Under the pieces are notes generated by a model, which saw nothing but the letters and a program-made list of their open reading frames with translations, searched no databases and was not told the origin of the DNA. DNA of 54,989 bases from Spirochaetaceae bacterium (lineage in GTDB: Bacteria > Spirochaetota > Spirochaetia > Treponematales > Treponemataceae), in contig JAFTEH010000140.1 of NCBI GenBank assembly GCA_017453745.1, forward strand, positions 1-54,989, given 5' to 3'. The translations under genes and the position numbers were made by a program. Positions within the stretch are counted from its first letter, which is position 1; every line of letters begins with the position of its first letter. Below are positions 1-8,105 of this stretch, in pieces.

Positions 1-112
1 ACGAAATTCCATATATTAAAATGTCATTCTTTGCCTGATGTGCGGTAACATAACAAGACCTTGTGGCGCAAAAATCGTTAGATTTTTGCAAATCCGTGTG
101 ATAATACCTTAG

Positions 113-215
113 AGATTGCTTCGGTCATTTCATTCCCTCGCCAATGACGGCGGTATACTAGCACCACCTCGCAATGACGGTGCTATAGTGTGGGCCTCGT
201 CAATGACGGAATGTT
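113..215. repeat. Degenerate GATTGCTTC / CGCAATGACGG repeat block
   Basis: GAGATTGCTTCGGTC is followed by three CCTCG-n-CAATGACGG units at 136-150, 167-180 and 195-209, about 30 nt apart. The motif resembles the common intergenic repeat family built on GATTGCTTC and CGCAATGACG. A related, rearranged copy lies at about 18540-18660. An open frame across it (116-313) is not a credible gene. Confidence 0.65.
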
Positions 216-374
216 TCGCCACACTGGCAGAAGGTATCCCTCATGATATTTTAAAATTATTTAAATATAGCAAAATGTGTGATACTGGATTATTTTTTCT
301 TTTTTTGTTATAATGATGTGCATATTGTTGACAAATGGATATACTCGTCACTATGGGTAAGTATATGTCTGGGT

Positions 375-394
375 GTTAATGACTTGTTATTAAC
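375..394. promoter_or_regulatory. Inverted repeat GTTAAT-n8-ATTAAC upstream of crp pair
   Basis: Perfect 6-bp arms separated by 8 nt, about 80 nt before the first Crp-type gene. The size suits a dimeric regulator's operator, and autoregulation by the downstream Crp-type protein is possible. It does not match the classical CRP (TGTGA-n6-TCACA) or FNR (TTGAT-n4-ATCAA) sites. It may be chance. Confidence 0.25.
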
Positions 395-471
395 GGAACA
401 TGCTCTGGCTAATTCTTTTTTGACTTAGTAAGCATTTCCTCGTTTGTAGATTTAGGTATGGAGATGATGTA

Positions 472-1500
472 ATGCCAAAGGCAATAAACTATAAGGCAAA
501 CTCAGTGATTTACTTTTCATCAGATGTTTCTGATAGGGTTTTTTTGTTGAAAAGTGGAAATATCGCAATAACTTATATAGATATTGAAACCGATGCGCAA
601 GTGACCGATTATGTTAAAACGGGGGAATTTTTTGGAGTAAAATCTGTGTTGGGAAATTATCCTCGTGAAGAAAGCGCGATGGTTCTCACTGATTCGGTTG
701 TGTATGCGTTTACAGGTCCTGAGTTTGAAACATTTGCTGCCGGCAACCCGCGTATTATATTGCAGATGATTAAGATTTTTTCTAAACAATTACGCAAAGT
801 TCATTCGCAACTCCAATCACTGACAAAAGAGCGTAGTGGGGATGGCGCTGACGCTTCTACAGAATTATCGAATGACGATGGGCTTTTTTCGGTTGCTCAA
901 GCGTTTTTTAACTCAAAACATTACACCGCTTGTGTAGATGTGTGTAAGCGATATGTAAGTTTACATCGAAATGGCAAGCATCTCAATGAAATAAAGCGGT
1001 TTTTGATTGACTCGCAAGGTAATGAGGGTTTGGAATTTGGGGCAGCCGATCACGAAAAAGAAGCAACAGTGGTAGATACTCCATCGGTAAGTAGACGGCA
1101 GGATATTGAAATGGAAGATGCGAAGGTTGCTTTTAGTGCCGCTCGCTCTGCGGAAGAAAGAGGCGATTTTGAAAGTGCCTATCAAAAATATCAGGAGCTT
1201 ACTTCATCGAGCGATGAAGAAATTGCAGGGGCTTCTACAGTTGGTGCCGGACGCTGCTTGTTTAAGAGTGGCGATTTTGTTGAGGCAATTCAGTTTTTAA
1301 CAGGTGCTATTACGCAAAACCCACGCTCGCCCAATATCGGAGAAATGCTTTTGTATGTGGGTTTATGTTATGAAAAAAGTGGAAAGTCTGATAAGGCACT
1401 TGCTTTTTATACAAAAGCGGAGTCAATCGTTGGGGATTCACCGCTTGGTGGAAAAATCGCTGCACGGATACAAGCAATAAGGGGAGGAAATAATGCCTAG
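472..1500 (+). CDS. Cyclic-nucleotide-binding domain protein with TPR tail, no HTH
   Basis: The N-terminal ~120 residues form a Crp/FNR-type beta-roll, with the phosphate-binding-cassette-like stretch GEFFGVKSVLGNYPREESA. The Glu of the usual FGE motif is replaced by Val, so cAMP binding is doubtful. The remaining ~200 residues are helical and contain TPR-like units (about 140-170 and 215-330, for example YVGLCYEKSGKSDKALAFY). There is no DNA-binding domain, so it is more likely a sensor or scaffold than a transcription factor. The ATG has GGAG 8 nt upstream. Its stop overlaps the next Crp-type gene by 8 nt, implying translational coupling and a joint role. The fold is clear; ligand and partner are unknown. 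Confidence 0.8.
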   Translation: MPKAINYKANSVIYFSSDVSDRVFLLKSGNIAITYIDIETDAQVTDYVKTGEFFGVKSVLGNYPREESAMVLTDSVVYAFTGPEFETFAAGNPRIILQMIKIFSKQLRKVHSQLQSLTKERSGDGADASTELSNDDGLFSVAQAFFNSKHYTACVDVCKRYVSLHRNGKHLNEIKRFLIDSQGNEGLEFGAADHEKEATVVDTPSVSRRQDIEMEDAKVAFSAARSAEERGDFESAYQKYQELTSSSDEEIAGASTVGAGRCLFKSGDFVEAIQFLTGAITQNPRSPNIGEMLLYVGLCYEKSGKSDKALAFYTKAESIVGDSPLGGKIAARIQAIRGGNNA

Positions 1501-2140
1501 TTTTGAACGCTTTGCAAAAACCTACAAAAAAGGCTCTTTAATCTTTGCCGAATACGAACCCGGAGAATCGTTTTATCTCATACAAACGGGGCAGGTGCAA
1601 TTAATAAAAGTAATAAATGGCTTTGAAAAGAATCTTGATATTTTACAACCAGGCGAAATATTTGGGGAAATGGCAATTTTGGATAATTCTCCTCGTTCTG
1701 CAAGTGCTATTGCGTATAGCGATGTTTCTTTGCTTGAGTTTAACAAAGAAAACTTTGAGGTTTTAATGAACGGGAATCCAGAAATCGCTCTGGTTTTGCT
1801 CAAAACTTTTGTAAGGCGTATTTATGCCCAAAAACGCCGATTTATGATTTTGACTATAGATGATAAGCAGGCTAAAATTGCGGATGTATTTTTAATGCTT
1901 GATGAAACATCGCCAAATCTGGATAGAAGCACTGAAATGCGTACATTTGAAATTACGCTTGGTGAGGTGGCTCGCTGGGCTGGTATGACGGTGAACGAAG
2001 TAGAGGACAATATTAGAAAGTTTTTGGATCAGGGACGCATAGAAATATTTAATGACCGCATGATTGTACAAAACATGACCGATTTAAGACGCTTTGTGCA
2101 TACGAGGCGCTCGCGCAAAAACGATATTTATATTCACTAG
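1493..2140 (+). CDS. Crp/FNR-family transcriptional regulator
   Basis: 215 residues, the normal Crp length. The beta-roll (~1-115) carries a near-canonical phosphate-binding cassette, GEIFGEMAILDNSPRSASA, keeping the Glu and Arg that bind cyclic nucleotide. A dimerisation helix follows, then a winged helix-turn-helix at about 155-200 (LGEVARWAGMTVNEVEDNI). It should bind DNA in response to a cyclic nucleotide; the ligand cannot be read from sequence. The ATG lies inside the end of the preceding cNMP-TPR gene (AATAATGCCTAG), with GGAGG just upstream. Treponemes often carry such tandem genes. Targets are unknown. Confidence 0.88.
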   Translation: MPSFERFAKTYKKGSLIFAEYEPGESFYLIQTGQVQLIKVINGFEKNLDILQPGEIFGEMAILDNSPRSASAIAYSDVSLLEFNKENFEVLMNGNPEIALVLLKTFVRRIYAQKRRFMILTIDDKQAKIADVFLMLDETSPNLDRSTEMRTFEITLGEVARWAGMTVNEVEDNIRKFLDQGRIEIFNDRMIVQNMTDLRRFVHTRRSRKNDIYIH

Positions 2141-2202
2141 TTGGCTGTTTTCCCCAAAAGCACCCTCGCTATGAGGGGTGTAGAGGTGTCTGTAACTATT
2201 CT

Positions 2203-2248
2203 GGGAACCTCTAAACACTTTTTAAATTTTGAGTTTTTAGAAGTGCCC
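2203..2248. repeat. Short dispersed element with CTCTAAA/TTTAGAAG termini
   Basis: Begins GGGAACCTCTAAAC and ends GTTTTTAGAAGTGCCC, the signature ends of a repeat family in this window (4725-4784, 25171-25275, 33289-33446, 45826-45956). This copy has almost no interior. The ends are imperfect inverted repeats able to form a hairpin. Confidence 0.65.
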
Positions 2249-2338
2249 TTCTTGTTTTATTTGCAAGTTATATGATAAAATGCGCATGTTGCTTAAGCAT
2301 GTTGTTTCATGCGTGTTTTAAACCTTTTTTAAAAACCA

Positions 2339-2367
2339 TTGACTTTTGAGTGCATTTTACATACTCT
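2339..2367 (+). promoter_or_regulatory. metG promoter candidate (TTGACT-17-TACTCT)
   Basis: -35 TTGACT at 2339-2344, a 17-nt spacer and -10 TACTCT at 2362-2367, ending 7 nt before the metG ATG. The -35 is strong (5/6) and the -10 weak. No Shine-Dalgarno lies in between, so the mRNA would start at or next to the start codon. Confidence 0.45.
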
Positions 2368-2374
2368 ATTGTTC

Positions 2375-4714
2375 ATGAAAAAATTAATCACTTCGGCTTT
2401 ACCCTATGTAAATAATGTACCGCATTTAGGAAATTTAATTCAAGTTTTATCTGCTGATGTTTTTGCTCGTTTTTGTCGTTTGCGTGGATACGAAACGCTC
2501 TATGTGTGTGGAACAGACGAGTACGGAACGGCTACTGAAACAAAGGCGCAGATTGAAGGTATTACGCCGCGTGAATTGTGCGATAGGTTCCATGCGCTAC
2601 ATGCACACATATATAACTGGTTTGGCATTAGTTTTGATTATTTTGGGCGTACATCAGACGAACTTCATACAGGAATAACCCAAGAAATTTTTTTAGACTT
2701 GCAAAAGAATGGTTTTATCAGCGAGCAAGAAACTGAGCAACTGTATTGTGAGCATTGTGCTCGATTTTTAGCAGATCGTTTTGTCGTTGGAACCTGCCCA
2801 CGATGCGGATATAGTGATGCGAGGGGCGACCAATGCGAAATTTGTGGCTCATTACTTGAGCCCACCGAATTAAAAGACCCTCATTGCTCGGTTTGCTCGC
2901 ATGAACCTCACCCTAAAAAAACCAAACACCTATATATTAACTTACCGGGAATTTTATCACAGTATCAAGCATGGATGAATCAAGCGAGCCTTGATGGGCG
3001 TTGGGCAAACAATGCAATCCAGATGACTAAAAGTTGGATACGAGATGGGCTTAAAGAGCGAGCGATAACGAGGGACCTAAAGTGGGGCATTCCCGTTCCT
3101 AAAGAAGGCTACGAGAACAAAGTGTTCTATGTTTGGTTTGACGCACCTATTGGGTATGTTTCAATTACGCAACGCTGGGCACACATACAGGGAAAAAACT
3201 GGAAAGACTGGTGGCTTGACCGAGATGATGTCCAACTTTTTCAGTTTATCGGCAAAGATAACATACCTTTTCATACTGTTATTTTTCCGTCTACCTTGAT
3301 AGGAACAGGGAAGCAGTGGACTAAACTCTACCACATGTCAAGTACCGAATACTTAAATTATGAAGCAGGAAAATTTTCTAAATCAAAAGGGATTGGGGTT
3401 TTTGGAACCGATGCAAAAGAATCGGGAATACCGGCTGATATTTGGCGATTTTATATTTTTTATAACCGGCCAGAAAAATCTGATACAACATTTACCTGGA
3501 AAGATTTTCAAGAAAAGGTTAATAGCGAGTTGATTGGGAATTTGTGTAATTTAGTAAACCGTTCATTTTCCTTTATTGTGCGCAATTTTGAGGGCACTGT
3601 ACTTGAACCGACCCAAGCCGTACTTGATACCATCAAAAATGAGCGTATGAGAGAACAGATACACCATTTGCGTGCCGCAATAACGGAAGCAAAGGAGCGC
3701 ATTGCTCACTATTTGGATTGGGCAGACCTCAAAGAAGCATTTCAGGAAGTTTTTCGCTTGTCGGCATTGGCAAATAAGGCGTTTCAAGAGCTAGAACCTT
3801 GGAAAACGGTCAAAACCGACAAAGAAGAAACATGCGTTTTTTTGTCTGAACTCTGCTATTATATTAAAGACTTGATGATTATGGCACATCCGTATATTCC
3901 TGCCTATTGCTCGAAAGTTGCAGATTTTTGTGGGCTTACTATCTGGTCGGGCGATGTTTTTGATGAACAAAGCCCTCAATCTACAGGGAGCAAGTCCGGT
4001 CTTACTTGGGCGCATATTGGCGAGCGGACAGGAATTGTTGCGGTACAAAATCCTGAAATTATTTTTAAAACCTTTGACGATAAAACTATTAGCGACTTAC
4101 GCGAAAGATATTCTGGTGTGCAAGGAAATTCAGGAGCGAGTGTAAAACCCGTTTCAAAAAAAGAAGATACTTCTAAGAATACTTCTGCCAATAATGCAGC
4201 CCCTACAATAGATTGCTCGCCAACAGAGTATTTTTCCAAAACGGTATCCCTCAAGGTTGCAAAAATTGTTTCGATTGAAAAACATCCTGATGCAGACAAG
4301 TTATATGTCGAAAAACTGGATGATGGTTCTGGAACCGAGCGCACTATTGTTTCGGGGCTTGTGCCTTTTTATGCTGCCGAAGAATTGTTAGGCCGACATG
4401 TTATTATCGCCGACAACTTAAAACCGCGCAAAATGCGTGGAATTTTGTCGCAGGGTATGTTACTTGCTGCAAGTGTTGAAACCGCTGATGGAGAAATTGT
4501 CGAAGTACTCACGGCTCCAGATGTGGCACCAGGTACACGCCTTGTTCTTGAAGGCATGGAAGAAACGGCGGTGAAACCTGAAATTTCAGCAGACGAATTT
4601 TTTGCGGTAGAAATGAGCGTAAAAAACTTTGAATTTCAGTTGGATTCTAAACGGTTTACGGTAGCAGGAAAGGTTATACGCACCGAAAAAATTGCAGATG
4701 GAACAGTAGGTTAG
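2375..4714 (+). CDS. metG: Methionyl-tRNA synthetase with C-terminal tRNA-binding domain
   Basis: Charges tRNA-Met with methionine in the cytoplasm. The class I signatures are present: PHLGN at residues 16-20 (HIGH motif) and KFSKSKG (KMSKS loop). The zinc-knuckle insert is rich in CxxC pairs (CEHC, CPRC, CEIC, CSVC). The anticodon-binding helical domain follows. After a low-complexity linker rich in Ser, Lys and Asn, the last ~170 residues form a Trbp111/EMAP-like tRNA-binding domain that starts near DCSPTEYFSK. At 779 residues it has the size of dimeric bacterial MetRS. I chose the ATG at 2375 because it gives the standard N-terminus MKKLITSALPYVNNVPHLGN; the in-frame TTG at 2339 is part of a promoter -35 box. 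No Shine-Dalgarno precedes the ATG. Confidence 0.96.
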   Translation: MKKLITSALPYVNNVPHLGNLIQVLSADVFARFCRLRGYETLYVCGTDEYGTATETKAQIEGITPRELCDRFHALHAHIYNWFGISFDYFGRTSDELHTGITQEIFLDLQKNGFISEQETEQLYCEHCARFLADRFVVGTCPRCGYSDARGDQCEICGSLLEPTELKDPHCSVCSHEPHPKKTKHLYINLPGILSQYQAWMNQASLDGRWANNAIQMTKSWIRDGLKERAITRDLKWGIPVPKEGYENKVFYVWFDAPIGYVSITQRWAHIQGKNWKDWWLDRDDVQLFQFIGKDNIPFHTVIFPSTLIGTGKQWTKLYHMSSTEYLNYEAGKFSKSKGIGVFGTDAKESGIPADIWRFYIFYNRPEKSDTTFTWKDFQEKVNSELIGNLCNLVNRSFSFIVRNFEGTVLEPTQAVLDTIKNERMREQIHHLRAAITEAKERIAHYLDWADLKEAFQEVFRLSALANKAFQELEPWKTVKTDKEETCVFLSELCYYIKDLMIMAHPYIPAYCSKVADFCGLTIWSGDVFDEQSPQSTGSKSGLTWAHIGERTGIVAVQNPEIIFKTFDDKTISDLRERYSGVQGNSGASVKPVSKKEDTSKNTSANNAAPTIDCSPTEYFSKTVSLKVAKIVSIEKHPDADKLYVEKLDDGSGTERTIVSGLVPFYAAEELLGRHVIIADNLKPRKMRGILSQGMLLAASVETADGEIVEVLTAPDVAPGTRLVLEGMEETAVKPEISADEFFAVEMSVKNFEFQLDSKRFTVAGKVIRTEKIADGTVG

Positions 4715-4724
4715 GTATTCTTAC

Positions 4725-4784
4725 GGGAACCGCTAAAAACCCAGAGAGATGCTTCGTTGTCCTGTCACCGTTTTAGAAGTGCCC
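4725..4784. repeat. Dispersed CTCTAAA/TTTAGAAG element
   Basis: GGGAACCGCTAAAAAC at the left and GTTTTAGAAGTGCCC at the right enclose about 30 nt that share GAGATGCTTCG and CCTGTCAC with the copy at 33289-33348. It lies directly after metG, where its hairpin could also help end transcription. Confidence 0.65.
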
Positions 4785-4948
4785 TTAACGCACAAGCCTA
4801 AAAAATCATAAACACGAGTATTTGGGTGCCCACTGTACAGTATGTTTGCAAAAAAACTGGTAAAACCTGAGTTGAAAAAAGTTCTGCCCTATTGAATAAG
4901 TTAGTAAATTTTGTTACTATAGGTGCGGATAAAATTTTATTACTAGGA

Positions 4949-4977
4949 TTGACCATAGTTAAAAAATATGGTATATT
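4949..4977 (+). promoter_or_regulatory. Promoter TTGACC-17-TATATT for OmpA-like lipoprotein
   Basis: -35 TTGACC (4949-4954), 17-nt spacer, -10 TATATT (4972-4977). The start site would fall near 4984, just before the Shine-Dalgarno GGAGG that precedes the GTG start. Both boxes are close to the vegetative consensus. Confidence 0.7.
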
Positions 4978-4999
4978 TTAGAAAATTTCGGAGGTCTTT

Positions 5000-5458
5000 G
5001 TGCGAAAAAGATTTTTTTTAATGCTTAGTCTTGTTTTGAGTATTGCCGTTTTTTCTTGTAAGTCACAGCAAAAGACTACGGAAGATGTTACTCCCCCAGA
5101 GCCTGTGGTTGAAAAGCCTAGCTCTCAAAAGGAAATCATCGTCCAATGCCCTGCTGACATGAAAAAAGTTGATGTGCTTATGGCTCAACAGTTAGAAGAT
5201 GTTGCTGAAACTATTAAAGCCTTGAAGCCAAAAACAGTAGTTATTACTGGGCATACTGCAAAATTGAATTCAGAACGCGAAGAATTAGCTGCTGTTGATA
5301 AACAGATTCAGTTAATTATTGGATATCTTGATAGCATCGGTGCTTTGGATTATACAGATGTTGTTGTGGAAAATAAGGGTGCATCAACTCCTATTGCCGA
5401 CCACAGTGATATTGCTGGGCGTAATCTAAATAGGCGCGTTGTTATTACATTAGAATAA
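5000..5458 (+). CDS. OmpA-like-domain lipoprotein
   Basis: The 152-residue protein starts at GTG, with GGAGGT just upstream. A signal peptide ends in the lipobox AVFSC (Cys at about 20), so it should be lipid-anchored. A Pro/Glu-rich linker (about 28-45) precedes a short domain whose layout (VVITGHTA..., then a C-terminal NLNRRVVITLE) matches the peptidoglycan-binding OmpA fold (typical GHTD...NRRVEI). The Asp after GHT is replaced by Ala, so diaminopimelate binding may be weakened. It probably helps tie the envelope to peptidoglycan. A good promoter (4949-4977) makes it a separate unit. Confidence 0.72.
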   Translation: MRKRFFLMLSLVLSIAVFSCKSQQKTTEDVTPPEPVVEKPSSQKEIIVQCPADMKKVDVLMAQQLEDVAETIKALKPKTVVITGHTAKLNSEREELAAVDKQIQLIIGYLDSIGALDYTDVVVENKGASTPIADHSDIAGRNLNRRVVITLE

Positions 5459-5463
5459 GAGAA

Positions 5464-5512
5464 TCGCTAAAAACTGGTTGGAAGTTCTGTTAGCTTGTTC
5501 CGTTTTTAGCGA
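5464..5512 (+). terminator. Hairpin after OmpA-like lipoprotein gene
   Basis: Perfect 11-bp arms with a ~27-nt loop, 5 nt after the stop codon. No pure T-run follows. It may be a terminator, or only a member of the CTAAAAAC repeat family. Confidence 0.4.
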
Positions 5513-5626
5513 TAACTCTGAAACTGGGTTTTGTGTTTCTCGTCTTGTGGTTCCAGGACGAAAGACAAAAGCCATGCAGTCTCTAAAAACCGAAAAGTTG
5601 AGTTTTTAAGAGATTTATACGAGTAC

Positions 5627-5655
5627 TTGTTACTTTTTATACTTATTGGTATAAT
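5627..5655 (+). promoter_or_regulatory. Promoter TTGTTA-17-TATAAT for OmpL47-like gene
   Basis: -35 TTGTTA (5627-5632), 17-nt spacer and perfect -10 TATAAT (5650-5655). A leader of about 30 nt carries the Shine-Dalgarno GGAGG at 5683-5687. Confidence 0.72.
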
Positions 5656-5692
5656 CAAATTCTAGGGAATAGCCTTAATTTTGGAGGAATGT

Positions 5693-6733
5693 ATGAAAAA
5701 AACAGTTGTTGTTTTTATGATGGTTCTTTTGGCTGCTTTTGCTGCTTTCGCTCAAGCACCTGAAAGTGTTGGGACAGATTACATACGCCCAGCTGTACAT
5801 TATTTCGATGGTACAACTGACTATGTAAATAGTGATGTTTTCTTTAAACTCAGTTCAACTGATGAAGAAACAGGCTTAAATTATATAAGTTTTTCTTTGG
5901 ATGGCGGTACATTTATGGTATATCGCAATCCATTCCAGATTTTGGACGAAGGTAAACATGACATTTCATATCGTGGTTTTGATAATAGCCACAATTTAGA
6001 AAATTCAAAGACATTTTCTGTAGTTGTTGACAATACTGCTCCAAAGACCTTTTTGGAAACTGATAAGCCTATATACACAAGCGGTTTACTACAATACTGC
6101 TCAGCTGATACTAATTGGTATGTTCGAGCTAAAGACAATGTTTTGGGTTCAGGTATTGCTGCTGGCTACATTGGTACTGATTTTGATATGCTTTCAGCAT
6201 ACGGAAAAGGTGTTGAAGCAGAAGACGCTTATTATAACTTAACTTCAGAAGGCCCAACAAATGTATACTACACTGCTATTGATAATGTTGGAAATTTGAG
6301 CCCAATTGAAATGTTCAGTGTTATTGTTGATACAACACCACCTACTGTAACAGTTGAAAATAATAATCGCTTAATTAACCGTGAAGGATTGTATACTGTT
6401 TTCCCAAGTGAAGATTTAGTAGACAGCGAAGGAAGAATAATTGTTTCAACAAATGAAGCCGTTTCTTTCAGCGCAACTGATGAACTTTCTGGTGTAGATG
6501 CTATCTATATTAAGATTAACGATGGCGAGTTTACTAAGTATGTAGAACCAATTCGCTTTAGCACAAGTGATGTGTATACAATCGAAGTAAATGCTGTTGA
6601 CAATGTAGGAAATGTTTCTGAACCTGTTCAATATGTATTCTTTGTTGATAAGATTACACCAAACTCATTACTTGAATTGGTTGATGTAAACGGAAACGAA
6701 TTGACACCAGTTCAGGCAGATGAAATACAATGA
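5693..6733 (+). CDS. Exported OmpL47/Big-type repeat protein
   Basis: 346 residues with a clear Sec signal peptide (about 1-21, ending AAFAQA). The mature part consists of repeated beta-rich units of the kind seen in OmpL47-type and bacterial Ig-like proteins: SxDGGxF...YxxPFxIxxEGxHxISYRxxDNxxNxE followed by VVDNTAP, repeating near residues 45-110, 125-215 and 255-325 (ISFSLDGGTFMVYRNPF; IYIKINDGEFTKYVEPI; VDTTPPTV; VDKITPNS). It is probably periplasmic or surface-associated; no enzyme signature is seen. The ATG at 5693 is preferred over the in-frame TTG at 5681, which lies in the leader next to the Shine-Dalgarno. A terminator follows at 6738. The binding target is unknown. Confidence 0.75.
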   Translation: MKKTVVVFMMVLLAAFAAFAQAPESVGTDYIRPAVHYFDGTTDYVNSDVFFKLSSTDEETGLNYISFSLDGGTFMVYRNPFQILDEGKHDISYRGFDNSHNLENSKTFSVVVDNTAPKTFLETDKPIYTSGLLQYCSADTNWYVRAKDNVLGSGIAAGYIGTDFDMLSAYGKGVEAEDAYYNLTSEGPTNVYYTAIDNVGNLSPIEMFSVIVDTTPPTVTVENNNRLINREGLYTVFPSEDLVDSEGRIIVSTNEAVSFSATDELSGVDAIYIKINDGEFTKYVEPIRFSTSDVYTIEVNAVDNVGNVSEPVQYVFFVDKITPNSLLELVDVNGNELTPVQADEIQ

Positions 6734-6737
6734 GACT

Positions 6738-6780
6738 TAACCCCCGTGATTAATCGATTGTTTTAATCACTGTGGGTTTT
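6738..6780 (+). terminator. Rho-independent terminator
   Basis: Arms AACCCCCGTGATTA and TAATCACTGTGGGTT with a loop of about 12 nt, ending in TTTT, directly after the OmpL47-like gene. A second, weaker hairpin (6827-6885) ends in a T6 run. Confidence 0.7.
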
Positions 6781-6826
6781 GCGAATTGATGTCTTGACTC
6801 TGTTTCAAGGCGTAATAATACTAAAA

Positions 6827-6885
6827 ATGCACCGATGTTTCTTGTTCTGTGCGAGAAATGTTGGTGCGTTTTTTGTATGGTAGAC
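6827..6885 (+). terminator. Second terminator-like hairpin
   Basis: GCACCGATGTTTC pairs through several G-U contacts with GAAATGTTGGTGC, then GTTTTTTG. It could back up the terminator at 6738-6780 and insulate the DegT promoter just downstream. Confidence 0.45.
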
Positions 6886-6889
6886 CTAG

Positions 6890-6918
6890 TAGACAAGAAT
6901 GGCTGTCTTATGTATGAT
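6890..6918 (+). promoter_or_regulatory. Promoter TAGACA-17-TATGAT for DegT gene
   Basis: -35 TAGACA (6890-6895), 17-nt spacer, -10 TATGAT (6913-6918). The predicted start site is about 11 nt before the ATG at 6936. The short leader has no clear Shine-Dalgarno. Confidence 0.55.
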
Positions 6919-6935
6919 ATGTTAGTTGGTTGACT

Positions 6936-8096
6936 ATGATTCGACAAGTTCCTTTTTTTAAGCCCTTACTCGATGAAGAAGAAGAAAAAGCGGTTTTGCG
7001 TATTTTGCGGTCCGGTTGGTTGACAACTGGGAGTGAAACGCTTGCATTTGAAAAAGAGTTTGCGGATTTTGTGGGAGCAAAATATGCTTTTGCGGTAAAT
7101 TCTGCAACAACGGGCTTGCTTTTGGCTATGGACGCATGTGGGGTAGGAGCAGGAACTTCGGTGATTACTTCTCCGTATACTTTTGCGTCAACCGCCTTGT
7201 CTGCTGTGCATCTCGGGGCAAACCTAGTCTATGCGGATACAAATGCTGATGATTATAATATAAGCCCTGAAAGCGTGGAAAAACTTTTAGCAAAACACCA
7301 TAATGTAAAGGCGATAATTCCTATACATATAGCAGGGAATGTTTGCAAGATGCAAGAGATTTGTAACATTGCGAAGCAGTATAATGTCAAGGTAATTGAA
7401 GATGCGGCGCATGCTTTCCCTGCTAAAACCCACGATGGATTTGCAGGAACGCTTGGCGATGTCGGTGTTTTTTCTTTTTATGCTACAAAGACGATAACCA
7501 CAGGCGAAGGTGGTATGGTCTGTACGAATGATGACTCCATTGCTAAAAGAATAAAAATAATGCGGATGCATGGTATCGATAGGTCGGTATGGGAGCGCTA
7601 TACGAGTGCAAAAGCGTCTTGGTACTATGATGTTGTTGAAGCAGGGTGGAAAGCAAACTTACCAGATATACTTTCGGCTATAGGTCGTGTGCAGTTGTCG
7701 AAGGCAAACATAATGTACGCCATGCGACAAAAGATCGCACACGAGTATAATCTGCGATTTTCTTCAGAGGAAGCGCTTATACTTCCGCCAGATTCGGTTG
7801 GGAATGCCTGGCACTTATATCTTTTGCGAATTGTGCCTGACTTGCTTACTGTTTCGCGAGATGAACTCATTGTTCTTTTACAAGAGCAGGGGCTTGGAAT
7901 GTCAATGCACTTTATTCCGCATTTTGAGTTGACATATTTCAAAAATCAGTACAAACTTGACAGAGTAGATTTTCCAAATGCATATAAACACTATGCAAAT
8001 TCCATGACAATACCGCTATGGCCTGGCATGACGCAAGATGATACAGAGTATGTTGTCGAAACTGTTTTAAAAATAATCGCAAGATGTAAAAAGTAG
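6936..8096 (+). CDS. DegT/DnrJ/EryC1/StrS-family PLP aminotransferase
   Basis: 386 residues, full family length. It is a fold-type I PLP enzyme that typically aminates a nucleotide-linked keto-sugar. Family marks include GSETLAFEKEFADFVG, the cofactor-Asp region VIEDAAHAFPA, and the PLP lysine in FSFYATKTITTGEGG. The C-terminal region GMSMHFIPHF...FPNAYKHYANSMTIPLWPGM is also typical. Sugar-modifying genes are absent around it, so the substrate is unknown. The downstream molybdenum-hydroxylase-like genes follow within 10 nt and may share its transcript. I start at ATG 6936; a TTG two codons upstream is also possible. Confidence 0.9.
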   Translation: MIRQVPFFKPLLDEEEEKAVLRILRSGWLTTGSETLAFEKEFADFVGAKYAFAVNSATTGLLLAMDACGVGAGTSVITSPYTFASTALSAVHLGANLVYADTNADDYNISPESVEKLLAKHHNVKAIIPIHIAGNVCKMQEICNIAKQYNVKVIEDAAHAFPAKTHDGFAGTLGDVGVFSFYATKTITTGEGGMVCTNDDSIAKRIKIMRMHGIDRSVWERYTSAKASWYYDVVEAGWKANLPDILSAIGRVQLSKANIMYAMRQKIAHEYNLRFSSEEALILPPDSVGNAWHLYLLRIVPDLLTVSRDELIVLLQEQGLGMSMHFIPHFELTYFKNQYKLDRVDFPNAYKHYANSMTIPLWPGMTQDDTEYVVETVLKIIARCKK

Positions 8097-8105
8097 GCAT
8101 GCCGT

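Larger units (their letters stand above)
1..471. other. Leader region upstream of the Crp-type operon
   Basis: No convincing gene. A short hairpin with arms GCAAAAATC/GATTTTTGC and a 4-nt loop lies at 68-89. A repeat block with three CAATGACGG units fills about 113-215. A TATAAT occurs at 309-314 and a TTGACA at 328-333, but neither has a good partner hexamer at 16-18 nt. A 20-bp inverted repeat lies at 375-394. The Shine-Dalgarno GGAG at 460-463 belongs to the first gene. Confidence 0.6.
2141..2374. other. Intergenic region: repeat element and metG promoter
   Basis: A hairpin CACCCTC/GAGGGGTG at 2161-2180 could end the crp operon, although no T-run follows. An element with GGGAACCTCTAAA... 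and ...TTTTTAGAAGTGCCC ends lies at 2203-2248. The metG promoter candidate is at 2339-2367. Confidence 0.55.
5459..5692. other. Intergenic hairpins and promoter
   Basis: A hairpin with arms TCGCTAAAAAC (5464-5474) and GTTTTTAGCGA (5502-5512) follows the lipoprotein gene. A second, CTCTAAAAAC/GTTTTTAAGAG, lies at 5581-5612. Both use the core of the window's dispersed repeat family and may act as terminators. A promoter at 5627-5655 drives the next gene. Confidence 0.55.

Noticed and set aside
116-313. A 65-codon open frame starting MLRSFHSLAND
   Set aside because: It runs through the CAATGACGG repeat block, has no ribosome-binding site and no protein-like composition.
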